Positions 1-10,338 of a DNA stretch of 20,000 bases are shown in pieces. The notes under the pieces are model-generated. The model saw only the letters and a list, made by a program, of their open reading frames with translations, ran no database searches and was not told the origin of the DNA. The stretch's first letter is position 1. Each line of letters opens with the position of its first letter. Source of the DNA: Penaeus vannamei (lineage: Eukaryota > Arthropoda > Malacostraca > Decapoda > Penaeidae); NCBI RefSeq assembly GCF_042767895.1, contig NC_091582.1, forward strand, positions 25,747,337-25,767,336, given 5' to 3'. A program made the position numbers and the translations under genes.

Positions 1-448
1 AAAAAGAAAGTGAGTGAGAGAGAGAAAGAAAGAGAGAGGGACTGAGACTTCAGTTCAGAAATAGATGAAGGGGAAATAAATTGTGTACTGGATTTTAAAA
101 AAATCTGAGGGAATAAACAAACGCTCACGTTCACAGAAATATAGGGAGATAGATAGATAAAGAGAGGTAGAGAGAGACAGAGACTTACATTCAGAAACAG
201 AGAGAAAGAAAAGAAAGATAGACTTAAAAACAAAGACTGATAAACATAAAATAACACAGATAGACAGGGAGAAAAGAAAGAAACGAAATCTCTCTCTCTC
301 TCCACAAATCACATTAATTTGTCTGATTTCCCCCCAAACGAAAGCTGCCAAATTAACCGGTCATGTTTAAAGAACATTAGTCTGATATTAGATTCTTCAA
401 GCCTCATAAAACAGCGTCCCGGAGCATCTTCAACGGCGATCCGCGTGT
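1..448. other. Purine-rich non-coding stretch, no gene seen
   Basis: The plus strand is dominated by A and G, with many short GAGA/AGAAAG runs up to about 285, then a short (CT)n run at about 288-302. From 310 to 448 the composition becomes ordinary. The open frames here are low-complexity and resemble no family. I see no promoter or splice signal that I would defend. Confidence 0.6.
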
Positions 449-479
449 GTGGCTTGTCTTCCTTTTCCCTATTTTTATT

Positions 480-1190
480 TTCATCCTCTTCCTGATTTGT
501 TGTTTCTTCGTGTTCTTCTTTGTCTGTTATCATCGTGTGCTTTAATTGTTTATTTTATGTTCTTCTCTATTTGTTTTTTTTCTGTTATTCTTTATTTGTT
601 GTCTTCCTGTTCTCCTTTGTCTGTTGTCATCATTTTCAATTATCTGTTTACTTTATGGTCTTTATTTGCTGTTGTTTTTTTCTTCTTCTTTATTTGTCTT
701 ACTCTTCTTTCTTTATTCTCTTCCTGTTTTTCTTTTATCTGTTGTCTTTAGGTTACTTATTTGTCTTCCTGTTCGTCATTATTCGTTGTCCTACTCTTCT
801 TCTTTCTTTCTTTTCTTCCATGTTCTTCTTTATCTGTCGTCTTTGTGTTCTTTCTTTGTTGTCTACCTGTTCTTAATTATTTGTCTTCCTCTTCTCCTTT
901 ATCTGTTTTCTTCCTCTTTTCCATTATTCGTTGTCTTCCTGTTCTCTATCTGTTTCTTCATCACCGTCTTGTCATCCTTTTCGGTATTTGTTGTTTTTCT
1001 CGCATTCTTTATCTCTCTTCTTGCTTCCTCTTCCTTTTCATCCAACGTCTTTCTCCTGTTTCTTCATCTATCATCTTCCTATCCATCCTTACCTATTTTC
1101 ACGCGATATTTTTATTTCATCTATCCTCGTCTTCGTCTTTATCTCTGGTTTTCCTTCTCTGCTTTATCTGCCTTCATCTCTTTCTTCTTT
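480..1190. repeat. Degenerate polypyrimidine minisatellite
   Basis: About 700 bp of almost pure T/C with recurring variants of a phrase like TTATTTGTTGTCTTCCTG followed by TTCTTC or TTCTCC, at irregular spacing of very roughly 25-30 bp. Clear examples lie near 590-640, 755-790, 825-880 and 880-950. The copies differ by many substitutions and indels, so this is an old, decayed array. Frames through it give only Leu/Phe/Ser/Cys-rich strings. Confidence 0.6.
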
Positions 1191-2084
1191 ATCTATCAAA
1201 TTATGACGGTTGAGCAAATATGAGTAAAATGTATATAGAGTCTCGCTTTTCAAAAATGTAAAAACCGTTGTTGAAATGTTTCAGACGACTTTCATAATTA
1301 ATGGTGTTGGTTATTACGAAATACGTATTCCGGGCCTCGAATTATGTGATGTTGACTATGCACGTTATGTTGTCATGTGCCACCCCGCTCCACCCCCAGA
1401 AAAATAAATACTTTGATAAAGTGATAGATATAAATAAGTGAACAAAAATATTGAACGGACAAGTGGATTATCTTAATATTTTGTCTTTTTTCTCTTTTTT
1501 TCTCTCTTTCTAAATTGTTCCTCTATCAGCTGCTTCCTCTCCCCACCTCCCCTCCCCTCAATAAAACACACACAAAAAAAACACACAAAACAAAAACAAA
1601 ACAAAAAAGTATGGCTGTACACCGTAAAAGGAATGGAAGAATTCGTAACAAAAATCGTAATATTGTAGAATAGGTGGAGTGTTATCTAATCGCGGAGTTT
1701 TTGCCTTGTTGCAGTTTCGGCGAGAGGACTTTTTATGCACTGGTTAACGCACAGGAACTTCCTAATTCAGCTGATGAAACCGTGCTCGCCTGACATGTCA
1801 TTTTTTAGTGTATATACACTCTCTCTTGTTGGTACTTTGCACTTTTACACTTTATTTATATTTTACACTGGCTCCTACATTCATACTCGCTTTGAAGTCT
1901 ACATTGGCACACATACAGATAACTACACACCCATACATATAAAAAACACACACTCGTATATATGTGTATGTGGATATACACATTTTTTTCGGTCTATATT
2001 TTGTTTTTTATATTGATATTGTATTGATGTTCATTTTCCTCATCTCTCCATGAACAATAAGGGCGAATAAACCTCTCCTCGTGC
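1191..2084. other. A+T-rich unique DNA, no gene seen
   Basis: Mostly unique, A+T-rich sequence. It contains a short TTTTCTC-rich patch near 1480-1512, an A-rich CAAAAACAAAACA patch near 1565-1605, and CA/TA dinucleotide patches near 1925-1985. A 93-codon plus frame at 1735-2016 reads through these repeats and has no recognisable domain. One segment (1689-1781) resembles a segment at 9647-9744 and is listed separately. Confidence 0.6.
1689..1781 (+). repeat. Dispersed diverged repeat, copy 1
   Basis: Shares a core with 9647-9744 in the same orientation. From ACTTTTTATG at 1728 the two copies align without gaps for about 52 bases with roughly 39 matches counted by eye, including TTAACG, AGGAACTTC, TAATT and TGATG. 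The upstream half (CGGAGTT ... GCC ... TTG) aligns only with indels. It may be the remnant of an interspersed element of unknown class. Confidence 0.5.
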
Positions 2085-2104
2085 GGAACGTTCCTGAACG
2101 TTCG
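2085..2104. promoter_or_regulatory. Perfect four-unit heat-shock element
   Basis: The bases read GAAnnTTCnnGAAnnTTC with all twelve consensus positions correct (GAA 2086-2088, TTC 2091-2093, GAA 2096-2098, TTC 2101-2103) and correct 2-bp spacing. Heat shock factor trimers are known to bind three or more alternating nGAAn units. Weaker GAA/TTC half-sites follow at about 2123-2143. A TATA-like TATAATA lies 63-83 bp downstream at 2167-2173 on the plus strand. No downstream coding exon is recognisable, so function as a promoter is inference. Confidence 0.6.
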
Positions 2105-2143
2105 ACACGCGGGGAAGCCATCGAAGATTTCAAGGTTCAAGAG

Positions 2144-2165
2144 GGTGTGAAGTGTATGTCACACC
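2144..2165. other. Small inverted repeat before a TATA-like box
   Basis: GGTGTGA (2144-2150) and TCACACC (2159-2165) form a 7-bp stem with an 8-nt loop. TATAATA follows immediately at 2167-2173. It could be a binding-site dyad in the putative heat-inducible promoter, or chance. Confidence 0.35.
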
Positions 2166-2221
2166 TTATAATAGCGCAATCTTCTTATTTTTTTTCCTCG
2201 TTCGTCGTGTGTGAGGAGTTT

Positions 2222-3013
2222 GAGGTGGGGGGGGGGGGGTAGCACGGGGGATAGGGTGAAGGGAGGGGAGGGGGGCGGGTGAAGAGAGAGCACGGAAGGG
2301 AAGGAGGAGGAAGAAGGAGGGAGTAAATCGAGAAGGAGCAGGTAGAGGAAGGAGGGGGAGGAAAGGAAGATAGGAAGAAGAGGGAGGGAAGGGACAGAGG
2401 AAGGAGGGGAGGGGAACAAGCAGGAAAGAGGAAGGAAGAGATGCATCACTAGCACGTAGGGGAGGATGAACCCGAAAAAAAAACAGATAGGAGGAGGACG
2501 AGGGAGGAGGAGTAAGGACAAGTAGAGAAGAACAAGTAGGAGGGACAGGTATGGGGAGTGAGAACGAGCGGGGAGAAGAGTAGGCAGGAGGAGAATGAGG
2601 AAGAGGGACGAGAAGAGAAGAGGGAGGGAGAGGAGCGAGAGGGGCAGGGAGAAGTGGGAAGAAGAGGGAGGGGCGGGAAAGAGAGGGAGGGAGTAATGTA
2701 GAGAAGAAAGAGAGGGAGGGAGAGAAAGGGAGATGGGCAAGGAAGAGAGGGAGGGAGTGGGAAGGAGATAGGCAGGGAAGAGAGGGAGGGAGTGGGAGGG
2801 AGATAGGCAGGGAAGAGAGGGAGGGAGATGGGCAGGGAAGAAAGGGAGAGAGAGGGGAGGAGTTATGTAGGGAAGAGAGGGAGGAAGGTGAGACAGAGGG
2901 AGAGAGGGAGGGAGTGGGAGGGAGATGGGCAGGGAGGAGAGGGAAGAAGAGGAGCGAGAGGGACAGGGAAGCGAGGGAGGGAGAGGGGAGGAGAGGGGCA
3001 GGGAGGGAGCACA
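2222..3013 (+). repeat. Polypurine block with G13 run
   Basis: About 790 bp of nearly uninterrupted purines on the plus strand (GGGAGG, GAAGGAGG, GAGAGGGAGG), starting with a 13-G run at 2227-2239. The block contains many runs of three or more Gs. The Pro/Ser/Leu-rich minus-strand frames and Arg/Glu/Gly-rich plus-strand frames are by-products of this composition. Confidence 0.85.
2731..2960 (+). repeat. 35-bp purine minisatellite inside the polypurine block
   Basis: A unit beginning AGAT(A/G)GGCAGGGAAGAGAGG and continuing GAGGGAGTGGGAGGG recurs at 2731, 2766 and 2801 (35-bp period), then at 2826 (shortened to 25 bp). Looser copies follow around 2865-2960, including GTTATGTAGGGAAGAGAGGG. Pyrimidines interrupt the purine run mainly in the AGATRGGC segment, which makes the period easy to follow. 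Confidence 0.7.
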
Positions 3014-3068
3014 GGTGATCGATTGGGCTCAGCATGCAAGTCACATCTCAGCGGACGTGTTGGCCGAC

Positions 3069-3091
3069 CCAATTAAACCCGAGTATATAAA
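3069..3091 (+). promoter_or_regulatory. Candidate core promoter: CCAAT plus TATATAAA
   Basis: CCAAT at 3069-3073 and TATATAAA at 3084-3091 sit at the abrupt border between the polypurine block and a G+C-rich unique stretch. A start site would be expected about 30 bp downstream, near 3115. The CCAAT-TATA distance is unusually short, so CCAAT may be incidental. No coding exon is evident downstream. Confidence 0.35.
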
Positions 3092-3121
3092 GGATGTGGT
3101 GTCACTCGCCCGCACACACAC

Positions 3122-3205
3122 AGGCGGGCTTCAGGTGGGCGGGGAAACGCGCCTCTCACCCGCAGGCTTCACGTGGGCGGGAAAGGCGTCGCTCGTCTCC
3201 TTCTT
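3122..3205 (+). promoter_or_regulatory. Duplicated GC-box/E-box unit
   Basis: Two diverged direct copies, offset 38 bp, share GGCTTCA followed by GTGGGCGGG and then GAAA (GGCTTCA at 3127-3133 and 3165-3171). GTGGGCGGG is an Sp1/KLF-type GC box. In the second copy it overlaps a CACGTG E-box at 3170-3175. The position just after TATATAAA suggests either a downstream regulatory module or the start of a 5' UTR. I see no coding frame with protein-like content. Confidence 0.45.
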
Positions 3206-3679
3206 TTAACACGGGATCCCCCTCAGAGGATGTGATTCTCGCGTTTGTCGATCAATCTTATCACGACCCGAGCTGAGCGGTCCATGTCTCGGAGATACGA
3301 CATATATAGATATGTCATAAAAAAGGAAGTTTACATTGGGTTTTATGAGAAGACAGTGCGTAAATAAATATCTACAACGCCAATATCTATACAGTAATAT
3401 TTGCATCTAAAAAAAAACTTGTAAATTTCTTTTTTTTTTTCAATTACCTTCACAGCACTGAATTCCTCAAACCTTATTCGGATGTGCCTGCGTGTTAATA
3501 AGACCATAAGGAGTAAATGTCCAAATAAACAATGCAACTGAACATAAATTGAAGATAATAAATATCTTAGCAATTGATAATATTTTGTGTGGGTTTTTGT
3601 TATCATTGTTGCTGATGTTGCTTTTACAATGCTCACTAAATCAACAACAGAACATAATAGTGTTACTTTGAAGACCCTT

Positions 3680-3681
<2 letters not shown>
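3206..3681. other. Unique A+T-rich DNA, no gene seen
   Basis: Ordinary sequence without recognisable coding content. It includes a short perfect inverted repeat (GACATAT 3299-3305, ATATGTC 3310-3316, 4-nt loop) followed by an A-rich run, and a T-run near 3430-3440. Open frames are interrupted or have improbable composition. Confidence 0.6.

Positions 3682-3713
<32 letters not shown>
3682..3713 (+). repeat. Poly(A) tract, A32
   Basis: Thirty-two consecutive A residues. It could be a retroposon tail, but I do not recognise a retroposon body upstream, so it is recorded as a homopolymer. Confidence 0.95.
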
Positions 3714-3715
<2 letters not shown>

Positions 3716-3940
3716 CGATGTCTTAATAATTCACACGAGATATAATCATTATCATAACAGTTAGACAAATTCGTTGATAAAAAAAGAAAGAAAACGAACA
3801 ATGAAAAAAATAATTGATGAAAGCTGGATAACAATAAAAAGATAACATTTTTATTGATCTTGAAGAGTTTTTATTCGAAGCTGATGTTGTGTAAGCGCAA
3901 AGTAAATGCAGTTGTAGGCTATTGTCATTGGTAAAATTGT

Positions 3941-4179
3941 TCATTATCATCCTTATCATTATTGTTGTTATTATTAGTTTACCATTGTTATTATCATAAT
4001 TACTTTTATTATTATAACTATCACTTTTATTACCATTGTTATTATTATTGTTGTTATTGTAGTTGTTGTTTTATTGTTGTTGTTGTTGTTATTGTTATTA
4101 TAATAACAGTATTATCATTATTATTAGTTGATGTTGTTGCTGCTTTTGTTATGGTTATTATTATTATATATTATTATTA

Positions 4180-4210
<31 letters not shown>

Positions 4211-4526
4211 CATCATCCTTATTAATATTATCATTGTTATCATTATTATTAGTAGTACTATTGTTATTATTATTATCACTAACATTGTCATTATCAATAT
4301 TGTTATTATTATTAATGTTATTGATAATGTTATTGGTGTCATTCTTGCTGTTATTATTACCATTATTATTATCAATATCACTCTTATTATATCTTTTTAT
4401 TAATATTATTAGCATTTTTTTTAGATATTATTATTATTATCATTACCATTATTATTGTTATTATTATTATCATCAATACTACTACTATTATTATTATCAT
4501 TATAACCATTGTTATTAATATAATAT
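3941..4526 (+). repeat. (TTA/ATT)n imperfect trinucleotide tract
   Basis: About 585 bp in three-base periodicity, mostly TTA/ATT with interspersed TTG, TCA and ACT variants. Longer pure runs occur near 4150-4215 and 4420-4500. Because the period is three, all frames stay open and give Ile/Leu/Tyr/Asn homopolymer-like translations, which should not be called genes. Confidence 0.95.
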
Positions 4527-4534
4527 TTTTAATA

Positions 4535-4716
4535 TGACTACTACTACTACAACTAGAACTAGAACTACAACTACAACTATTACAACTACTACAACCACTA
4601 CAACATCTACTACTACTACAACAATTACTACTACTACTACTACTTTGACTACCAGTACTACTACTACTATTACGTCTACTACTGTTACGTTGACTACTAC
4701 CACCACCACCGCCACC
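4535..4716 (+). repeat. (ACT/ACA)n imperfect trinucleotide tract
   Basis: Directly continues the TTA tract after an 8-9 bp A+T junction. It is built of ACT and ACA triplets with rare AGA, TTG and ACG variants, ending in ACC triplets. The plus frame reads almost pure threonine and the minus frames read Val or Ser. I interpret it as a microsatellite, not a coding repeat, because the Thr run is followed by an unremarkable tail and then stops. Confidence 0.93.
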
Positions 4717-5741
4717 TGTTATCACATCATCCTCATTTTACGAAATACCCTCCACTCTTTCGTATTTCTCGCTTTCCTCACTATTCCAACATTGCAAATT
4801 CGTCTCAAATTCCCCTGCAACAGACTCCTTGCAACCATTAGTGCAATTCTCCTGTAATTGTGAGTCCTCGTCCTCTTTGTTAGTAAACATTTGTCGATTA
4901 GCAAGTGATTGTGTGAATTGATATACTTAGGTGTTGGAATTCTTAAACACAGTTAAGATGTTTTGAACTCATTTTAGGCGAGATAATATTTTGTGGAATA
5001 TGTAGGTGTTGATGTTTTTTTTACAGTTATTTTGATTATGAGATTTTTTTTATATTAATTTGGTATTCTGCATCCTGTTTTTTTTCAATGAAGTCTCTAA
5101 ACGATCGTTATATAAACTTTTTAATTATATAAGTTTTTGTTTTATTTTGTTTTAGTTAGTCTGGTGATTTTTCTTTCTTTCTTTTCCAATGTATCAGTGT
5201 TTAATAACTTTTTATCTTCATGTTCCTCTTAGAAAAAAAGTAAAAATAAAAGACTCAATCTCTTTCCAGAATTTTTACAGTTCATTATTTTTCAAAAGAC
5301 TTTTTCATTTCTTCTTCTTCTCAGAAATATCTCTTTCGAATTTTCCACCCGATACAAGTGATCATGTGACGACGGCATTTCAGAAATTGACTGATTCTGA
5401 AATTTCCCTCCGTTTGTAAATCCTTCTTGATGCATATTCACAACAGACTAAGCAGGCCATCCAGAATGTGCATTCTCCTGTTGGAATTAGTGTCGGTTCT
5501 CTGAATACATTTAATGCAGGAATTACCACGGAAATGGAATGAATAAATGACACTCTTATCTGTGTCGTTGAATCTCTGTTGGCGGCGAATTTGAGTTATT
5601 CATTAATGTATTCATTTATTCATTTTTATGCGTATTTCTCTTTCTTTTTTCTGGGATGGCTATGTTATGCTAGGAAGAAGATATAAATAAATGTTAAATA
5701 GTTATAACTTGAAGCGTTCAGTAATGATGGTATTGTTGTGA
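4717..5741. other. A+T-rich unique DNA, no gene seen
   Basis: Roughly 1 kb of A+T-rich sequence with many short T-runs (for example 5015-5050, 5075-5085, 5130-5150). A 76-codon plus frame at 5189-5419 has ordinary composition but no recognisable motif and no convincing start or splice context. Nothing further can be supported. Confidence 0.6.
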
Positions 5742-5775
5742 CGCGCCCGCGCGCGCGCGCGCGTGTGTGTGCGTG
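5742..5775. repeat. (CG)n-(TG)n alternating purine-pyrimidine tract
   Basis: A short GCGCCCGCG start is followed by uninterrupted alternating CG steps to about 5763, then TG steps to 5775. Alternating CG/TG runs of this length are known to favour Z-DNA under negative supercoiling. It is surrounded by A+T-rich DNA, which makes it stand out. Confidence 0.85.
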
Positions 5776-6210
5776 TTAAAGCGAATGAATCTCAAAATAT
5801 GAATGCTATTATCGCCATCTCTAATCGCCATTCAGGAACAACAACAAAGGCTCAAACGGAAAGAAACAAAAGCAGCTTGAACAAAAGCCGTGTTCAAGCT
5901 GCCTCGAGTCCATGCGACAGACTCTAACAGGCATTTGTCCTCATCACGCTGGTAATGACTTAACAAGACGACATTATTGGCCGAATATCTGCTCCCGGGA
6001 CGAAGGAGGAGGTTCAAGCGGGAGCTTTCTCGACAGATTTGGTTCACTCGGATCGATCGAAACCTGTTCCGAGCGCGGTTCGTGTGGACAACGGGCAAAT
6101 AAACCATAAATAAGAGAGAACCTTTTCCACGCCGAGAGATAAATCAGGACCTCGATTCCCGAACTCTTTTTTTCGAGAGAGGAAGAACTTGCGGCATAAA
6201 AATTGGGGTC
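5776..6210. other. Mixed-composition unique DNA, no gene seen
   Basis: Near-balanced composition with scattered CpGs (for example 5990-6090), unlike the A+T-rich neighbours. A minus frame of 91 codons (5832-6107) and a plus frame of 65 codons (5912-6109) cross it, but neither resembles a family I know. It could be part of an unrecognised exon or old element. The hairpin at 5872-5902 is listed separately. Confidence 0.5.
5872..5902. other. Perfect 12-bp inverted repeat (hairpin)
   Basis: GCAGCTTGAACA (5872-5883) and TGTTCAAGCTGC (5891-5902) are exact reverse complements separated by 7 nt (5884-5890). The arms have mixed composition, unlike the microsatellites around. It could be a stem-loop in RNA, a dyad protein site, or the relic of a palindromic element. 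Confidence 0.7.
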
Positions 6211-6422
6211 AATCTGTCTCGCTGCGTCACGTGATTCGGTGTCTATGCTTCGAGCCCTTCGGCAAGATTCGTTTGAGCGGTTAGACATAATATATAGAAA
6301 AATATATAACATGAAAAATTTGGAAACAGATAAAACTAATAGAATAGTGGATTACATGGATGAGAAATTGCAAATTATATCTATCGTATGAACTTCCTCT
6401 CCATGTCAGCATGTTCAGCGGC
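6211..6422 (+). repeat. Diverged tandem repeat, copy 1
   Basis: Aligns with 6443-6648. The first 73 bases align without a gap with about 53 matches by eye, sharing CTGTCTCG, GGTGT, GCTTCGA, GCAAG, TTCGT and GTTA. The ends also correspond (ATC-TATCGTA ... ATGTTCAG). The copy ends directly at a 22-A run. A weak GCTTCGAGCCC sequence resembles a Pol III B box, but no convincing A box is seen. Confidence 0.6.
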
Positions 6423-6444
6423 AAAAAAAAAAAAAAAAAAAAAA
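6423..6444 (+). repeat. Poly(A) tract, A22, at the junction of a tandem pair
   Basis: Twenty-two consecutive As lie exactly between the two related copies, in the position a retroposon tail would take. Confidence 0.9.
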
Positions 6445-6648
6445 CTGTCTCGTTTCGTTCGCTGAGTTGGTGTTTACGCTTCGAACGTTTCAGCAAGTTT
6501 CGTCTCATCAGTTATAAGTGAATAGAACTAAGAAGAATAAATAAAATAAAGAGAAAGAAAAATAATGAGTAATGGAATAATAGACAATACATGAAATCGT
6601 AATAATCTTATCGTAAGTTCTGTTACTCACGTGTTCAGAAGTTCAGCT
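6443..6648 (+). repeat. Diverged tandem repeat, copy 2
   Basis: Second copy of the unit at 6211-6422. It starts AACTGTCTCG immediately after the A-run and ends near GTGTTCAG/GTTCAGCT. The middle section is A-rich and aligns only with indels. No coding content. Confidence 0.6.
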
Positions 6649-6866
6649 CTAAAAGTCTCCTTGCCCGAGGTGTACCCAGATGTTCAAAGAGGGTTGGGAC
6701 TCTTTGTTCACTGTTCACATTGAATATAGATTATCGAGCGATGGGATCAAAGAAGAAGCTTTGTGGGAATAAAGATAAGTGTTAGGAGGAAGAGGAAGAA
6801 AAAAAGGGTTCCCTTGATTTCTCTTTTTTTTAGATTTTAGTATTCTAAGTTTTTACACTTTTTATA

Positions 6867-7177
<311 letters not shown>

Positions 7178-7287
7178 TGTATATAAGTATGGTCTGTGAT
7201 ATATCTTGAGATTATGACAAATGTTCCGTTTTTTGGCGCATGCAAATGACTGTGCTCTCAAAAGTGATTCTTAATGCGAGAGGCGCT

Positions 7288-7302
7288 GGATTAGCGGGAT
7301 TA
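7288..7302 (+). promoter_or_regulatory. Paired GGATTA motifs (K50-homeodomain-like)
   Basis: GGATTA occurs at 7288-7293 and 7297-7302, a 9-bp repeat, followed closely by AAAGGTCC. GGATTA is the known core bound by Bicoid/Otx-class homeodomains. The hexamer is short and no gene is visible, so this is only a pointer. Confidence 0.2.
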
Positions 7303-7389
7303 AAGGTCCAAGACAAGCGTACTAGATATTATCACTCTGAAGGAACAAAAAGGAACACATTTCCCTCTGTTCGCTGCCTCTTGCGTTCC

Positions 7390-7847
7390 GCCTCCTCTTC
7401 CTCCTCTTTTTTATTATCTTCTTCTTTCTCCTTCTCTTCCTCCACCATCACCACCATGGCCATCACCTTCTCCATTTCTTCCATCAGATCCATCTCCTCC
7501 TTCTCTTTTTCTTCCATCTTCTAATCCTCCATCTCCACCTCCTCTTCCTCCTCCTCCTTATCCTCCTTCTTCTCCTCAACCTCCTTCTCCTCCACCTCCT
7601 CCCCCACCACCTCCTCCCCCACCACCACCTCCACCACCACCACCATCACCACCTCCTCCTCCTCCTCCTCCTCCACCACCACCATCACCACCTCCTCCTC
7701 CTCCTCCTCCTCCTCCTCCTCCTCCTCCACCTCCCCCTCCTCCTCCACCACCACCATCTCCACCTCCATCCTCCAACTCCAACTCCCCCGCCACCACCTC
7801 CACCTCCACCACCTCCTCCACTTCCTCCACCTGCCGCCCCTCCCCCC
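7390..7847 (+). repeat. (CCT/ACC)n pyrimidine triplet block
   Basis: About 460 bp of TCC, TTC, CTC and ACC triplets on the plus strand, purest at 7520-7840. Three-base periodicity keeps every frame open, yielding Gly, Glu or Val runs on the minus strand and Ser/Phe on the plus strand. The minus strand is rich in GGT/GGA runs that could form G-quadruplexes. Confidence 0.93.
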
Positions 7848-8257
7848 TAACATGCTCTGCAACAACGCACGAATCCCCGCGTATTTTGGCCTTAGCAACT
7901 GGTAGGATGCAAGAGATTGGGGAGGATTCGGGATTCAGAAGCGAGTGAAGTGACCGCCGCAGCTGATAGGATCTCACTGCTGCTCAGGATATGTTATTTC
8001 TGACATCCCTTCGACTGACTTCAGTAAACGGATTTCTTCCTTGTTCGACTGACATCCTACAAGGTGCTCTCTACGCATTGATTTGTACTGATGAAAAGAG
8101 CGTAATTTTGAAGTGCGGAGGTAAAAAAGAAGAAGAAAAAGGATGGGAGGAAGGAGAAACAAAGAGTGGTATGAGGCATTTTTTTTTTTTTTTAAGAGTA
8201 AATTCAGTTCATTTATTGATCAAGAATGTAGTAGGTATTATTACAAGAGGACAGAGA
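7848..8257. other. Unique DNA with T15 run, no gene seen
   Basis: Mixed-composition sequence with a 15-T run at 8179-8193. The long plus frame starting at 7991 has about 60 ordinary residues before entering the GA repeat, but I recognise no domain and no upstream promoter or splice signal, so it is not called. Confidence 0.55.
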
Positions 8258-8540
<283 letters not shown>

Positions 8541-8968
8541 AAAGACAATAAAGATGATGCACAGTAATAGACAAAATCCCCCAAAAAGGAAAACCACAAA
8601 GTGCATTTACTCATTACTCTCAAAAAAGCCAAAACAAATAAAAAGCAAAAAAAGAAAAAAAGAAACAAAAAAGGATTATGTCCCAGTTTATGATGATTAT
8701 CCAATGTAGGAATGAGACAAATGTCGCTAAAAAAGGTAGAGTCCGATGTTCATTATATCTTTGAACAACATCTTACGTAAGTGAGCGTATCGCCTGTTCT
8801 TTTTTCCTCCATTCGCAGGAAATTTCGCCATAAATATATAGCATTTCGCTCAATGAAAGGGGGGACTAAAACAGCGTTGAAAAGAGCGGAGTAATTGAAT
8901 GGAAAATATTTCCTAACGCACGTTTTGTCTGGTAAAGAGAAAACGCGATTCATCTCTCTTCCTGTCAT
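8541..8968. other. A-rich then unique DNA, no gene seen
   Basis: A-rich sequence with many short AAAAAG runs to about 8670, then ordinary unique DNA. No coding content or recognisable site. Confidence 0.55.

Positions 8969-10338
<1,370 letters not shown>

Noticed and set aside
2098..2150. Possible tRNA or Pol III B-box near GGTTCAAGAGG
   Set aside because: The B-box match is incomplete and no cloverleaf or A box could be drawn. No tRNA was found anywhere in the window.
4124..4725. Poly-Ile, poly-Asn, poly-Thr and poly-Val frames
   Set aside because: Three-base microsatellite periodicity explains them; no flanking protein-like sequence.
5832..6107. 91-codon minus frame in balanced-composition DNA
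   Set aside because: No recognisable family, no promoter or splice evidence; kept only as a note in the region entry.
7240..7247. Octamer ATGCAAAT (POU site)
   Set aside because: A single 8-mer in 20 kb is expected by chance about every other window; no supporting context.
7576..7977. Long open frames of Gly, Glu, Ser, Leu, Pro or Arg/Glu in the repeat blocks (also around 546-1223, 2166-3044, 8209-8704, 15415-16102, 17787-19138)
   Set aside because: They are translations of di- and trinucleotide repeats or of polypurine/polypyrimidine DNA. All frames and both strands stay open, and no domain is visible.
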